Positions 34,126 to 42,926 of a DNA stretch of 64,000 bases are shown here, piece after piece (within the stretch, counting starts at the first letter, position 1; each line of letters opens with the position of its first letter). Source of the DNA: FEB-25 sp963726315 (lineage in GTDB: Bacteria > Chloroflexota > Anaerolineae > Anaerolineales > UBA4823); assembly GCA_963726315.1 (NCBI GenBank), contig CAVSBZ010000007.1:868001-932000 (forward strand), given 5' to 3'. The position numbers and the translations under genes are program-made. A model generated the notes under the pieces. It worked only from the letters and a program-made list of their open reading frames with translations, did not search any database and was not told the DNA's origin.

Positions 34126-35097
34126 ATGGCAAGAATTACAATGCGTGAAGCGATCTCACAAGCCCTTTGGGAAGAAATGGAACGCGACCCTGATGTATTT
34201 ATCATGGGGGAAGAGGTTGGCGTGTGGGGAGGTAGTTATGCTGTTACCAAAGGTTTTTATGACCATTTTGGAGGTGACAGGGTAAGAGATACTCCCATTT
34301 CGGAAGCTACGATCATTGGTGCTGCGACAGGAGCAGCACTCACCGGTTTACGCCCGGTAGCAGAGATCATGACGATTAACTTCGCATTTTCCGCGTTCGA
34401 GCATATTGTCAACCAGGCGGCAAAATTACATTACATGTTTGCTGGTCAAATGACGGTTCCGCTGGTGATCCGCACGGTTAGTGGTGGAGGTCGTCAGCTG
34501 GCGGCGACTCATTCTCAGACACCCGACGCGATCTTCGCCCACTTTCCGGGGCTGATCGTAATTGCACCGGGCACACCTGAAGATGCAAAAGGATTGCTTA
34601 AATCAGCCATACGCAGTAATGACCCGGTGCTATTTATTGAATCTGCCACTCTGTATCAGTCGCGAGGAGAAGTGGCAGATGGAGAAAACCTGGTTCCGAT
34701 TGGAAAATCGAAAATTCAGCGCCCTGGCAAGGACGTCACTCTTATCAGTTACAGCAAAATGCTTGAAACGTCAATGAAAGCTGCTGACCAGCTGGCACAG
34801 GAAGGCATTGATGTGGAAGTGGTCGACCTGCGGACTCTGCGACCGTTGGATATGGAACCGGTGCTCGAGTCATTCAAGAAGACCAACCGGGCGGTGATCG
34901 CTGAAGAGGGTTGGCGATCTTATGGGGTTGGAGCAGAGGTGGCTGCCAGGATCTATGAGGAAGCTTTTGACTATGTGGATGCTCCTATCCAACGGGTGGC
35001 GCAGAAAGAAGTGCCCCTGCCTTATAACCGGACGCTTGAGCAATTAGCACTGCCACAATTGGAAGATATTATCAAATCGGTTAAGGAGGTGCTGTAA
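34126..35097 (+). CDS. pdhB: Pyruvate/2-oxo-acid dehydrogenase E1 beta subunit
   Basis: A 323-residue E1 beta subunit with the typical N-terminal MREAISQALWEEMERDPDVF segment, GEEVGVWGGSY (ThDP contact region) and C-terminal EEGWRSYGVG. It decarboxylates the 2-oxo acid together with E1 alpha and passes the acyl group to E2. Its stop overlaps the E2 start (TAATG). Confidence 0.94.
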   Translation: MARITMREAISQALWEEMERDPDVFIMGEEVGVWGGSYAVTKGFYDHFGGDRVRDTPISEATIIGAATGAALTGLRPVAEIMTINFAFSAFEHIVNQAAKLHYMFAGQMTVPLVIRTVSGGGRQLAATHSQTPDAIFAHFPGLIVIAPGTPEDAKGLLKSAIRSNDPVLFIESATLYQSRGEVADGENLVPIGKSKIQRPGKDVTLISYSKMLETSMKAADQLAQEGIDVEVVDLRTLRPLDMEPVLESFKKTNRAVIAEEGWRSYGVGAEVAARIYEEAFDYVDAPIQRVAQKEVPLPYNRTLEQLALPQLEDIIKSVKEVL

Positions 35098-36386
35098 TGG
35101 CGCAGATCATCGGCATGCCGAAACTAGGATTTGACATGGCGGAGGGAACCCTCATCCGGTGGGTGATCCAGGAAGGGGAACAGGTTACTAAAGGCGCAGT
35201 GCTGGCCGAAATTGAAACGGATAAAGCCACAGTCGAAGTCCAATCGGAATATGGTGGTGTACTGCTGCGTCACATCGTCCCGCAAGGAACGGTAGTGCCG
35301 ATAAATGATCCGATCGCGGTGATTGGCGAGGCTGGGGAGAGCGTGGATGTTGAAGCCATGCTCGGAAAACCAGCGGGTAGTGAAAAACCTACACCTCCTG
35401 AAAGACCACCGGAGCAAGCCGCACCCGTCCCGAGCACAGGGCTACCAGCACCAGCAACAACCACCCCCACACCGATTATTATCCCGAGCGAGGTACATGC
35501 ATCACCGCTGGCACGCTCGATCGCGGCGGAATTGGGAGTGGACCTACGTATGGTCCATGGCACCGGACCCGGTGGTCGGATCACCAAAAAAGATATCGAG
35601 TCTTACCGGGTGACTGCGCCTGTGTCAGAAATAACAATACCTTCCCAGACAGCTCCTGTTGTTGGAGCGAAGTTAACCTCGGTTGGATTGATTCGAGAGA
35701 CACGCAGCTTGCCGCTACCCAAATTGAGAGCAGCGATTGGCCGGCGGATGACCGAATCGATGCAGCAATCACCCCACTTTTACGTGACCCACGAGTATGA
35801 CGTGGGTGGACTTCTTGACCGGCGGAAAGAGATCAACGCACTTTTGTCAGATGATGACAAACTCTCATTGAATGACTTTATTGTTAGAGCGGTGGCTTTA
35901 ACCTTATTGGATTTTCCAAACCTGAATACATCACTTGACCTCAAAAATAATAGCCTGATCTATCATGGTGAGATCAACGTGGGAGTAGCGGTAGCGGTTG
36001 AGAACGGCTTGCTCACCGTGGTGAACCGGAGCACAGACCAGAAGACCGTGCATCAAATATCATCTGAGTTGAAAGGAATGGTTAACCGAGCGCGTGAAGG
36101 GAAGGTGAGGGCTGAAGATATAGAAGGCTCTACCTTCACCGTCAGCAACATGGGTATGTATGATGTGGATCAATTCACGGCGATCATCAATCCGCCTGAA
36201 GCAGCTATATTAGCCGTTGGGTCAGCGAAGCAGATTCCTGTGGTAATAAATGGTGAAATCAAGATTGGCATGCGTATGAAAGCAACCCTGTCGATCGATC
36301 ACCGCATCAGCGATGGGGTGGAAGGAGCCAGGTTCCTGCAGGCACTAGCGAAATATATCGAGGAGCCATTACGGCTGTTGATTTAA
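35097..36386 (+). CDS. pdhC: Dihydrolipoamide acyltransferase (E2)
   Basis: A 429-residue E2 protein. One N-terminal lipoyl domain carries the lipoylated Lys in EIETDKATVEV (residue ~43), followed by a Pro-rich linker, a peripheral subunit-binding domain (ASPLARSIAAELGVDL, about 135-170) and a catalytic domain with SIDHRISDGVEGARFL near the C-terminus (His in DHRxSDG). E3 must be encoded elsewhere. Confidence 0.95.
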   Translation: MAQIIGMPKLGFDMAEGTLIRWVIQEGEQVTKGAVLAEIETDKATVEVQSEYGGVLLRHIVPQGTVVPINDPIAVIGEAGESVDVEAMLGKPAGSEKPTPPERPPEQAAPVPSTGLPAPATTTPTPIIIPSEVHASPLARSIAAELGVDLRMVHGTGPGGRITKKDIESYRVTAPVSEITIPSQTAPVVGAKLTSVGLIRETRSLPLPKLRAAIGRRMTESMQQSPHFYVTHEYDVGGLLDRRKEINALLSDDDKLSLNDFIVRAVALTLLDFPNLNTSLDLKNNSLIYHGEINVGVAVAVENGLLTVVNRSTDQKTVHQISSELKGMVNRAREGKVRAEDIEGSTFTVSNMGMYDVDQFTAIINPPEAAILAVGSAKQIPVVINGEIKIGMRMKATLSIDHRISDGVEGARFLQALAKYIEEPLRLLI

Positions 36387-36415
36387 TTGTTGATTTTTTC
36401 TCCAGGTAAACCAGG

Positions 36416-36988
36416 ATGAAAACCTTCGAATATGACCTCGGTTATATCCAGGCAAGCGTGGATGTGATGGAGAGCTATTTACTTTCGGAGGAGGTATTTT
36501 GGCCGATCAGCGCAACACCTCCGGAAGGAACTCCGGATTATCCTCGCATTACGTTGGATGGATTACTCCTGGCAGCATGCCGGCTAAAGGCATATCCACA
36601 AAACCCGAGTCAATCTGCACAGGTGCAGCAAGTTCTTTCACAGGTGGAACAAATCCGCACCAAATGGAGAGTGATGTGGGAAAGGAAAGCCGGACGATGT
36701 TACAGCGCAAGGTTGCGGATGTGGAGAGATTTTCTTGATGAATACCGCAGCAGTCTGCAAGAAAATGCAGACCGCTATGCCTATGAGGTGCGCACAAGGG
36801 TAATGTTGGACTTATTAACATCTGAGAGCAGTGGAAGACCGCCGGCTGAGATCGAAATGCTGTCGGGATTGGACCGTTACTTAAAAAGCGTGCTCAGGTC
36901 GGGCGGTTTTATATGGGAAGCAGATGTGCAGGCAGGTTTCTCCAAGGATATTTACTGGTACCTGTATGGTGAATTACCTTCCCGGTAA
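36416..36988 (+). CDS. Hypothetical protein downstream of E2
   Basis: A 190-residue soluble, mostly helical protein that I do not recognise. It has no signal peptide or membrane helix and is rich in Glu, Arg and Tyr. It starts 29 bases after the E2 stop, on the same strand, and is probably co-transcribed. CCAGG-type sequence precedes ATG 36416. Confidence 0.7.
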   Translation: MKTFEYDLGYIQASVDVMESYLLSEEVFWPISATPPEGTPDYPRITLDGLLLAACRLKAYPQNPSQSAQVQQVLSQVEQIRTKWRVMWERKAGRCYSARLRMWRDFLDEYRSSLQENADRYAYEVRTRVMLDLLTSESSGRPPAEIEMLSGLDRYLKSVLRSGGFIWEADVQAGFSKDIYWYLYGELPSR

Positions 36989-37008
36989 TACCGCGATGGA
37001 TGAATTAT

Positions 37009-37061
37009 AAGGATGGATAGCTTATCCAAAATTGCGCATAGCCAAGCGCATAGCCATCCTT
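37009..37061. repeat. Inverted and tandem repeat between convergent genes
   Basis: AAGGATGG (37009-37016) pairs with CCATCCTT (37054-37061). Inside, the 11-base unit GCGCATAGCCA occurs twice in tandem (37034 and 37046). It lies between the convergent hypothetical and PBP-like genes and may be a terminator, but it lacks a T-run. Confidence 0.4.
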
Positions 37062-37133
37062 GGAGAGAAAGGTTTTTGGAAGAAAAACCAGTCAGGATTG
37101 GATGGGGAACTAGCTGAATAATGCTCGATCGGG

Positions 37134-37871
37134 TCAGGGGGTACCGGCTTGCAGGCACACCAATAGCATTCGCAATAAACCTTCAGGTTCACCCAGGGTA
37201 AGTGCAACTACTGGTTGGTTAAGCGCAGTTTCAAGCGACTTATCAAGCTGTACGATATGTACATCTCCTGGGTTGACTGAACCCCTTGCGTTTAAAAATG
37301 ATGCTGGCAGGTATCCAATAGAATTGACATCCCGGGAGATGGCCTCAAGCATCGCACTCGAGTCTGGAGCGAGCATTGCCTGGGTGGTGATAGGCTGGTT
37401 CTGAAGAACTGCCTGGTCGAATAGATTGCGTACGGGGTCACCATCTGGCTGCACCCAGATCTGGATTGGCTCACCGGAGCTATCGCTCAAGGTTGACCAC
37501 TGCCCAGAATAGATTTGGCGCAGCTCGTCGCTGGTTAGCTGTTCCAGCGAGTTATCCTTGTTGACGATCACGGCGATTTGTTCGGATCCAATTTGAGAAA
37601 GATAACTGGCAGACGCTTTGGAGTCTGGTTGACCCAATACAAGCTCAATTTCGTTTGAAAGGATCGACGTAACTGGATTGTTCGTTGGATTAAAGAACAA
37701 TGCCACCTGGGGATTTCCTGCAGCACAACCCGAAAGCTTATCAGCCCATGGCTGAAGCGCGGGAGGGTAGGTGATTCCAATTGCCTGAGCCGTGGGAGCG
37801 GGGGTGGATACCGGGGGAGATCCACAGGCGGCGAGGAACAGGACTAAACTCAAGAGGATAAAGCACTTCAT
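37134..37871 (-). CDS. PBP-like (PstS-type) substrate-binding lipoprotein
   Basis: A 245-residue protein with a lipobox LAAC at Cys16 after a basic start, so it is lipid-anchored outside the membrane. The segment TSDELRQIYSGQWSTL is typical of the phosphate-binding PstS/PBP-like fold (the loop that reads LTxxQLxxIFxG). No pst permease genes are nearby, so the ligand is unknown. A GTG at 37877 overlapping the uppP stop is an alternative start. Confidence 0.8.
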   Translation of the reverse strand: MKCFILLSLVLFLAACGSPPVSTPAPTAQAIGITYPPALQPWADKLSGCAAGNPQVALFFNPTNNPVTSILSNEIELVLGQPDSKASASYLSQIGSEQIAVIVNKDNSLEQLTSDELRQIYSGQWSTLSDSSGEPIQIWVQPDGDPVRNLFDQAVLQNQPITTQAMLAPDSSAMLEAISRDVNSIGYLPASFLNARGSVNPGDVHIVQLDKSLETALNQPVVALTLGEPEGLLRMLLVCLQAGTP

Positions 37872-37873
37872 GA

Positions 37874-38698
37874 TCACAGACGGGCAAGGTAAAAGATGAC
37901 AACGGTGACCGGCACAATCACTGAGTATGCAGCGAAGATATACAGCGATCGCTTACTGAGATAGGATAACAGCCACCTTATTGCCAGATATCCAACAATT
38001 GCTGCGGTAATAAACCCAGCGACCAGTGTAGGGATCTGCCCGGTATAGTTGGGCATACTGAATAAATCCACGATCGCCAAGATCCCTGCACCGATCATAA
38101 CCGGGATTGACATTAAAAATGAAAAGCGTGCCGCAGATGGACGGTCCAGAGAGCGGATCATCCCACCGGAGATCGTTGACCCGGAGCGTGAAATGCCGGG
38201 CAGAAGGGAGACAACCTGGAATAATCCGATTAACAAAGAGTCCAACCAAGTGATCGATTCGATTTGCCGGCTGCGTTTACCGACCAGCTCTGCGGTTACC
38301 AACAATGCAGCGGTGCCCAATAACAGCAACCCTGCTGCAAGTGGGCTGGAAAAGGCGCGTTCGACCAGATCCTTGAAAAAGAAACCAGCAATTACCGCCG
38401 GGATGGTTGCCAGCACCAGGAACCAACCGAGGCGAGCCATTGGATCGGAAAATGGCTGCCGGTGAAGGAGACCGCGGAAGACAGCGACGATAACCGCGTA
38501 TAAATCCTTCCTGAAATAAACAATGACGGCTAACAAGGTTCCAAGTTGGACTAAAACGTCGAAGATGAATGCATCCTGGAGAGGGACATGCCAGTTTAAC
38601 AGGTATGGAACGATCACCAGATGACCCGAGCTTGAGATCGGTAGGAATTCAGTCAAACCCTGGACAATTCCTAAAATGATCGATTGAATGAGTGTCAT
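37874..38698 (-). CDS. uppP: Undecaprenyl-diphosphate phosphatase
   Basis: A 274-residue membrane protein (BacA/UppP). The Glu-rich motif GLTEFLPISSSGHL (about 14-27) and GISRSGSTISGGM (about 167-179) are the two catalytic signatures. It recycles the lipid carrier for cell-wall and polysaccharide synthesis. ATG 38698 overlaps the tgt stop in an ATGA, which was chosen over the ATG at 38713. Confidence 0.95.
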   Translation of the reverse strand: MTLIQSIILGIVQGLTEFLPISSSGHLVIVPYLLNWHVPLQDAFIFDVLVQLGTLLAVIVYFRKDLYAVIVAVFRGLLHRQPFSDPMARLGWFLVLATIPAVIAGFFFKDLVERAFSSPLAAGLLLLGTAALLVTAELVGKRSRQIESITWLDSLLIGLFQVVSLLPGISRSGSTISGGMIRSLDRPSAARFSFLMSIPVMIGAGILAIVDLFSMPNYTGQIPTLVAGFITAAIVGYLAIRWLLSYLSKRSLYIFAAYSVIVPVTVVIFYLARL

Positions 38699-39807
38699 GA
38701 AGTTTTTTCCCAATGTTCGAAAAAATTAGCAGCAAACAGATCGAATTGACCATCCTTGATCGACTGCCGGATTTCCTTCATCAGCGATAACAAAGTGTTA
38801 AGGTTATGGATGGTTAATAAGGTTGCTCCCAGGATTTCCTTAGCGAGAACCAAATGACGGAGGTATGCAGTGGAGAAATTCTTACAGGTGTAACAGGAGC
38901 AGCTTTCATCAATCGGTGCTTTGTCCGAGCCAAAGCGGGCATTGGCGATATTGATCCGCCCTGTACGGGTGATGGCAGCATGATGCCGGGCAAGGCGGGT
39001 GGGAAGGACGCAGTCGAAAATATCCACCCCACGCTGTACCCCGGAAACCAGGTCTTGAGGTGACCCAACACCCATCAGGTAGCGAGGTTTATCTTCTGGC
39101 AAGCAGTTGTCTACCAGCTCCAGGATCGAGAGAGTCTCTTGTTTGGTTTCACCTACGGATAGCCCCCCGATGGCATAACCGGGTAGTTCCAGAGCTGATA
39201 AAAATTCTGCTGAGCGTTTGCGAAGCTCAGGGTATATACCCCCCTGGATTATCCCGAATAAAGCTTGGTCTGTGCGGGTCTTGGCTCTTATACACCGTTC
39301 AGCCCAGGCGTGGGTGCGCTCCAATGCGATTTCATTCTTATCCAGGTCATAGGGTGAACCGCATTCATCAAATGCCATGATGATATCTGCACCTAAGTTT
39401 TCCTGTATGGCGATCGATTTTTCGGGGGTGATCCGATGGGTGGATCCATCAATATGGCTTTTAAAAGTGACCCCATCCAGATCGATTTTCCGGCTGTCAG
39501 CCAAGGAAAATACCTGAAAACCACCAGAATCGGTTAATAACGGCCGATCCCAATGCATGAAGGTGTGCAAACCACCTAATTGAGCAATCGTCTCATCGCC
39601 GGGCTTTAAATAAAGGTGGTAGGTGTTAGCCAGGACCAAACCCGCATTTAGTTCTTCCAATTGGGCGGGGGTGACCGATTTAACCGTTGCTTGCGTGCCG
39701 ACTGGTGCAAACAGGGGTGTGTCAAGCAAACCGTGAGGGGTCTCAAAGACCCCGGCACGGGCACGTCCTACACGAGATTTTATTTCAAAACCGAAGCGGG
39801 TGCTCAT
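38695..39807 (-). CDS. tgt: Queuine tRNA-ribosyltransferase
   Basis: A 370-residue Tgt. It has the LTDSGGFQVFSL segment with the catalytic Asp, VDIFDCVLPTRLARH with the nucleophile Asp, and a zinc site CSCYTCKNF followed by a later His. It exchanges guanine 34 for preQ1 in GUN-anticodon tRNAs. It is divergent from the aminotransferase gene and overlaps uppP. Confidence 0.96.
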   Translation of the reverse strand: MSTRFGFEIKSRVGRARAGVFETPHGLLDTPLFAPVGTQATVKSVTPAQLEELNAGLVLANTYHLYLKPGDETIAQLGGLHTFMHWDRPLLTDSGGFQVFSLADSRKIDLDGVTFKSHIDGSTHRITPEKSIAIQENLGADIIMAFDECGSPYDLDKNEIALERTHAWAERCIRAKTRTDQALFGIIQGGIYPELRKRSAEFLSALELPGYAIGGLSVGETKQETLSILELVDNCLPEDKPRYLMGVGSPQDLVSGVQRGVDIFDCVLPTRLARHHAAITRTGRINIANARFGSDKAPIDESCSCYTCKNFSTAYLRHLVLAKEILGATLLTIHNLNTLLSLMKEIRQSIKDGQFDLFAANFFEHWEKTS

Positions 39808-39818
39808 TTCGAAGCCTG

Positions 39819-39846
39819 ATTATAACCCATCCGGTAGTGTTATAAT
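39819..39846. promoter_or_regulatory. Divergent -10 elements (tgt / aminotransferase)
   Basis: A minus-strand TATAAT (39824-39819) is 12 bases before the tgt start; a plus-strand TATAAT (39841-39846) with an upstream TG (TGT, extended -10) serves the aminotransferase leader. The minus-strand box is so close to tgt that its transcript would be nearly leaderless, so it is less certain. Confidence 0.4.
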
Positions 39847-39878
39847 TTTCTCATCGGGTGAGTTGGAGCATTTATTAA

Positions 39879-39948
39879 CCTGTAAACATCGGTCCACTGG
39901 CGGCTCTCTGGTGGGAGATATTCGAGTATAAACCATGCGGTTTACAGG
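39879..39948 (+). promoter_or_regulatory. Stem-loop leader of aminotransferase gene
   Basis: CCTGTAAAC (39879-39887) pairs perfectly with GTTTACAGG (39940-39948), enclosing a 52-base region with a further CCAC/GTGG pairing. The 3' arm is 20 bases before the start codon, just ahead of the AGGAG site. No known riboswitch motif was recognised. Confidence 0.4.
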
Positions 39949-39968
39949 AACAAAACAGGAGAAAAAAT

Positions 39969-41306
39969 ATGCAGGTCTATGATCTACCGGGTCCGAAAGC
40001 TAAAGCCATTATCGAACGTGATTCAGCTGTTATTTCACCTTCATATGCACGAGCATATCCATTTGTGATGGATCATGGTAAGGGTTCAGATGTATGGGAT
40101 GTAGATGGGAACCATTTCCTGGATTTTGCTGCAGGCATCGCAGTCACTGCCACTGGGCACAGCCATCCAAAAGTAGTCCAGGCGATTAAAGACCAATCGG
40201 AAAAGTTCCTACATATATCAGCGGACTTTTATCATGAAGCCTGGGTCAGTCTTGGTGAACGACTTGATCAAATTGCACCTTTCAAGGAAGATGCAGTTTC
40301 GTTCATGACCAATTCTGGCACTGAAAGTGTTGAAGCTGCTATCAAGCTGGCGCGATATCATACTGGTGCAAGCCAATTCATCGGCTTTTTAGGAGCCTTT
40401 CATGGCCGAACCCTGGGATCATTGAGCTTCACTGCGAGCAAACCTTTATATCACGAAGGTTTCTACCCACTGATGAACGGGGTAGTGCACGTCACTTATC
40501 CTGACCCATACAGACCCATGTTTATACAACGTCCAGGAGAGGATTATGGCGAGACGGTGGTCAGGTATATTGAGGATCAGGTGTTGGGAAAATTATTACC
40601 GGCAGAAGATGTAGCCGGTCTTTTAGTGGAATCTATCCAAGGTGAAGGCGGGTATATCATACCGCCTCCGGGGTTCTACCCGGCTTTACGCGACCTGTGC
40701 GATCGTCATGATATCCTGCTCATTGTTGATGAGGTCCAATCAGGAATGGGGCGGACTGGAAAGTGGTGGGCAATAGAGCATTTTGGCATCGAGCCGGATA
40801 TCGTGTGCGTGGGCAAAGGAATTGCCTCAGGGATCCCATTAGGCGCCATCATTGCCAGGAAAAGCATCGTAAGCTGGCCCCTTGGTTCTCACGGCAATAC
40901 TTACGGTGGTAATCCGATTGCCTGTGCGGCTGCTTTAGCGACCATGGACCTTATCGAGGATGAGTATTTGCAAAACGCACAAGAGGTGGGTGATTATGCC
41001 ATCGACGCGTTGAATGAAATTGCTATCCGCCACCCCAGTATTGGCGAGGTACGTGGGAAAGGATTGATGATTGGGGTTGAGTTTGTTAAGAACAAGCAAA
41101 GTAAAGAACCAGCGCATGACCTGCGCGAGCGGATCGTTCAAAGAGCATTCGAGCGCGGATTAATCAGCCTGGGATGTGGGAAAAGCACGATCAGGATTTC
41201 TCCATCACTAAATATCACCAAGGGTGAAATTGACGATGGTTTGGAGATATTTGAAGAATCCATATCCCTAGGTGAGAAGGAATTTCAGATCTCACATGTT
41301 GCCTGA
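39969..41306 (+). CDS. Class III PLP aminotransferase (GabT/acetylornithine type)
   Basis: A 445-residue fold type I aminotransferase. NSGTES (115-120), IVDEVQSGMGRTG (Asp254, PLP ring contact) and the catalytic Lys283 in CVGKGIASGIP are in place. The closest match by eye is the 4-aminobutyrate/ornithine aminotransferase group; the exact amine donor is not determinable. It overlaps the following histidine kinase gene. AGGAG precedes ATG 39969. Confidence 0.9.
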   Translation: MQVYDLPGPKAKAIIERDSAVISPSYARAYPFVMDHGKGSDVWDVDGNHFLDFAAGIAVTATGHSHPKVVQAIKDQSEKFLHISADFYHEAWVSLGERLDQIAPFKEDAVSFMTNSGTESVEAAIKLARYHTGASQFIGFLGAFHGRTLGSLSFTASKPLYHEGFYPLMNGVVHVTYPDPYRPMFIQRPGEDYGETVVRYIEDQVLGKLLPAEDVAGLLVESIQGEGGYIIPPPGFYPALRDLCDRHDILLIVDEVQSGMGRTGKWWAIEHFGIEPDIVCVGKGIASGIPLGAIIARKSIVSWPLGSHGNTYGGNPIACAAALATMDLIEDEYLQNAQEVGDYAIDALNEIAIRHPSIGEVRGKGLMIGVEFVKNKQSKEPAHDLRERIVQRAFERGLISLGCGKSTIRISPSLNITKGEIDDGLEIFEESISLGEKEFQISHVA

Positions 41307-42849
41307 TTTTCGCGTCCGACAACGCGATTATCTATTAGAAATAAGCCGTGCCCTAACCCAGGAGCTTGATTTAGACAAGCTCCTGGGGCGTATTCTGTAC
41401 ATATCAGCAGAGATGTTGGCTGGTCAGGCTGGGTTAATTGCCTTACGGGCTGAAAAAGGGGGTTGGAAAATTACAACCAACCTGGGCATCCCCGCCAGCC
41501 TGGCGAGGTACCTGGAGCCTTTATTGGCAGAAATTCCTGATAATGAAGATCCGGCACGATTTGAATTGCCTGAAGTCAACCGATTGCTACAGAACCTGGC
41601 CAGGACGGTTGGACTGGGGTTATTTACCGGGGTGGGCTTACCCCTGATCGCACGCGAAAAAGTAATTGGGGTAATATTTGTGTTCAGGAATTATCCCGGA
41701 ATATTCTCTACAAATGACCGGGCGTTATTGCAAAGTTTTGCCAACCAGGCGGCTATTGCAGTGGATAACGCCCAGCTTTATCAGCAGGTGAATCAAGATA
41801 AGCAGCGCATGGATGCACTCATCGATTCAGCTGCAGATGGGATATTAATCCTATCACCAGGGCACCTCATTACACTCTGCAACCGGGCATTCACTCGAAT
41901 AATGGCACAGCCGGTATCGGCGATTGTCGGTAAATCTCACGAAGATGTGATCGAATTGATGTGTCATGAAGATATGCTGACCCTTGAACAGGCTGAGGCC
42001 GGTGGTTGGCCACTTACACCAAATGCTACACTGTACGTCGAGGGCGATTTACAACGATCGTCTGGGGTTTCTCTACCTGTTGGAATCACCTATGCACCGT
42101 TGATTTCGGATGAAGGCAACCTGGTCAATATAATTGCCACTGTGCGTGACATCACCAGGTTTCGTGAGGCAGAGGAGCTGAAAAGCACTTTCATTTCAGT
42201 GATCAGTCACGAGCTGAAGACACCGGTGGCATTGATCAAAGGCTACGTTGGGACTTTGCGAAGAGAAGATGCCAATTGGGACCGTGAGATTATCAGTGAC
42301 AGCCTGGCAGTGATTGAGGAAGAAGCTGATCGATTAACTGGACTGATCGAGAACTTACTCGATGCTTCAAGACTTCAAGCTGGTGGACTGTCAATCAATC
42401 TTTCCGATGTTGATTTGAACACTGTTGCTAGAAGGATTGCCAAGCATTTCCAAACACAATCTACCATCCATAACATCGTGGTGGACTTTCCAGAGGATTT
42501 TCCAGTGATCAACGGTGACGAGACCCGTCTGGAACAGGTCTTATCCAACCTGGTATCGAATGCGATTAAGTATTCGCCCCAAGGTGGGGAAATCCGCATT
42601 ACCGGGCAGGTGCGACCGTCACAAGTTATCATTTGCGTCAGCGACCAGGGACCGGGATTAGCACCTGAGGATATACCCCATATATTTGATCGATTTTACC
42701 GGTCTTCGATCGCAAAACGGACTACGAAAGGTGCCGGATTAGGTTTATACTTGGCACGAGCGGTTATTGAAGCTCACGGTGGGCGAATTTGGGTCGATCC
42801 GCAGCCAGATACTGGTGGTCGCATCTGTTTTTCGATACCCCGGGGTTAA
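41296..42849 (+). CDS. Sensor histidine kinase (GAF-PAS-HisKA-HATPase)
   Basis: A 517-residue soluble kinase: GAF domain (about 10-160), PAS domain (about 170-290), HisKA with the phosphorylated His305 in ISHELKTPVALI, and a HATPase_c domain with NLVSNAIKYSP (N box), SDQGPGLAPEDIPHIFDRF (G1/F) and GAGLGLYLAR (G2). No membrane helix is predicted, so the signal is probably internal. No response regulator is adjacent. ATG 41296 lies within the end of the aminotransferase gene. Confidence 0.92.
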   Translation: MLPDFRVRQRDYLLEISRALTQELDLDKLLGRILYISAEMLAGQAGLIALRAEKGGWKITTNLGIPASLARYLEPLLAEIPDNEDPARFELPEVNRLLQNLARTVGLGLFTGVGLPLIAREKVIGVIFVFRNYPGIFSTNDRALLQSFANQAAIAVDNAQLYQQVNQDKQRMDALIDSAADGILILSPGHLITLCNRAFTRIMAQPVSAIVGKSHEDVIELMCHEDMLTLEQAEAGGWPLTPNATLYVEGDLQRSSGVSLPVGITYAPLISDEGNLVNIIATVRDITRFREAEELKSTFISVISHELKTPVALIKGYVGTLRREDANWDREIISDSLAVIEEEADRLTGLIENLLDASRLQAGGLSINLSDVDLNTVARRIAKHFQTQSTIHNIVVDFPEDFPVINGDETRLEQVLSNLVSNAIKYSPQGGEIRITGQVRPSQVIICVSDQGPGLAPEDIPHIFDRFYRSSIAKRTTKGAGLGLYLARAVIEAHGGRIWVDPQPDTGGRICFSIPRG

Positions 42850-42926
42850 GAATATTAATTATCCGTCCTTTTTATTCTTATCGTCCATAATCTTAATATT
42901 TGGGCGAATTATTTTAGGAGTGTTTC

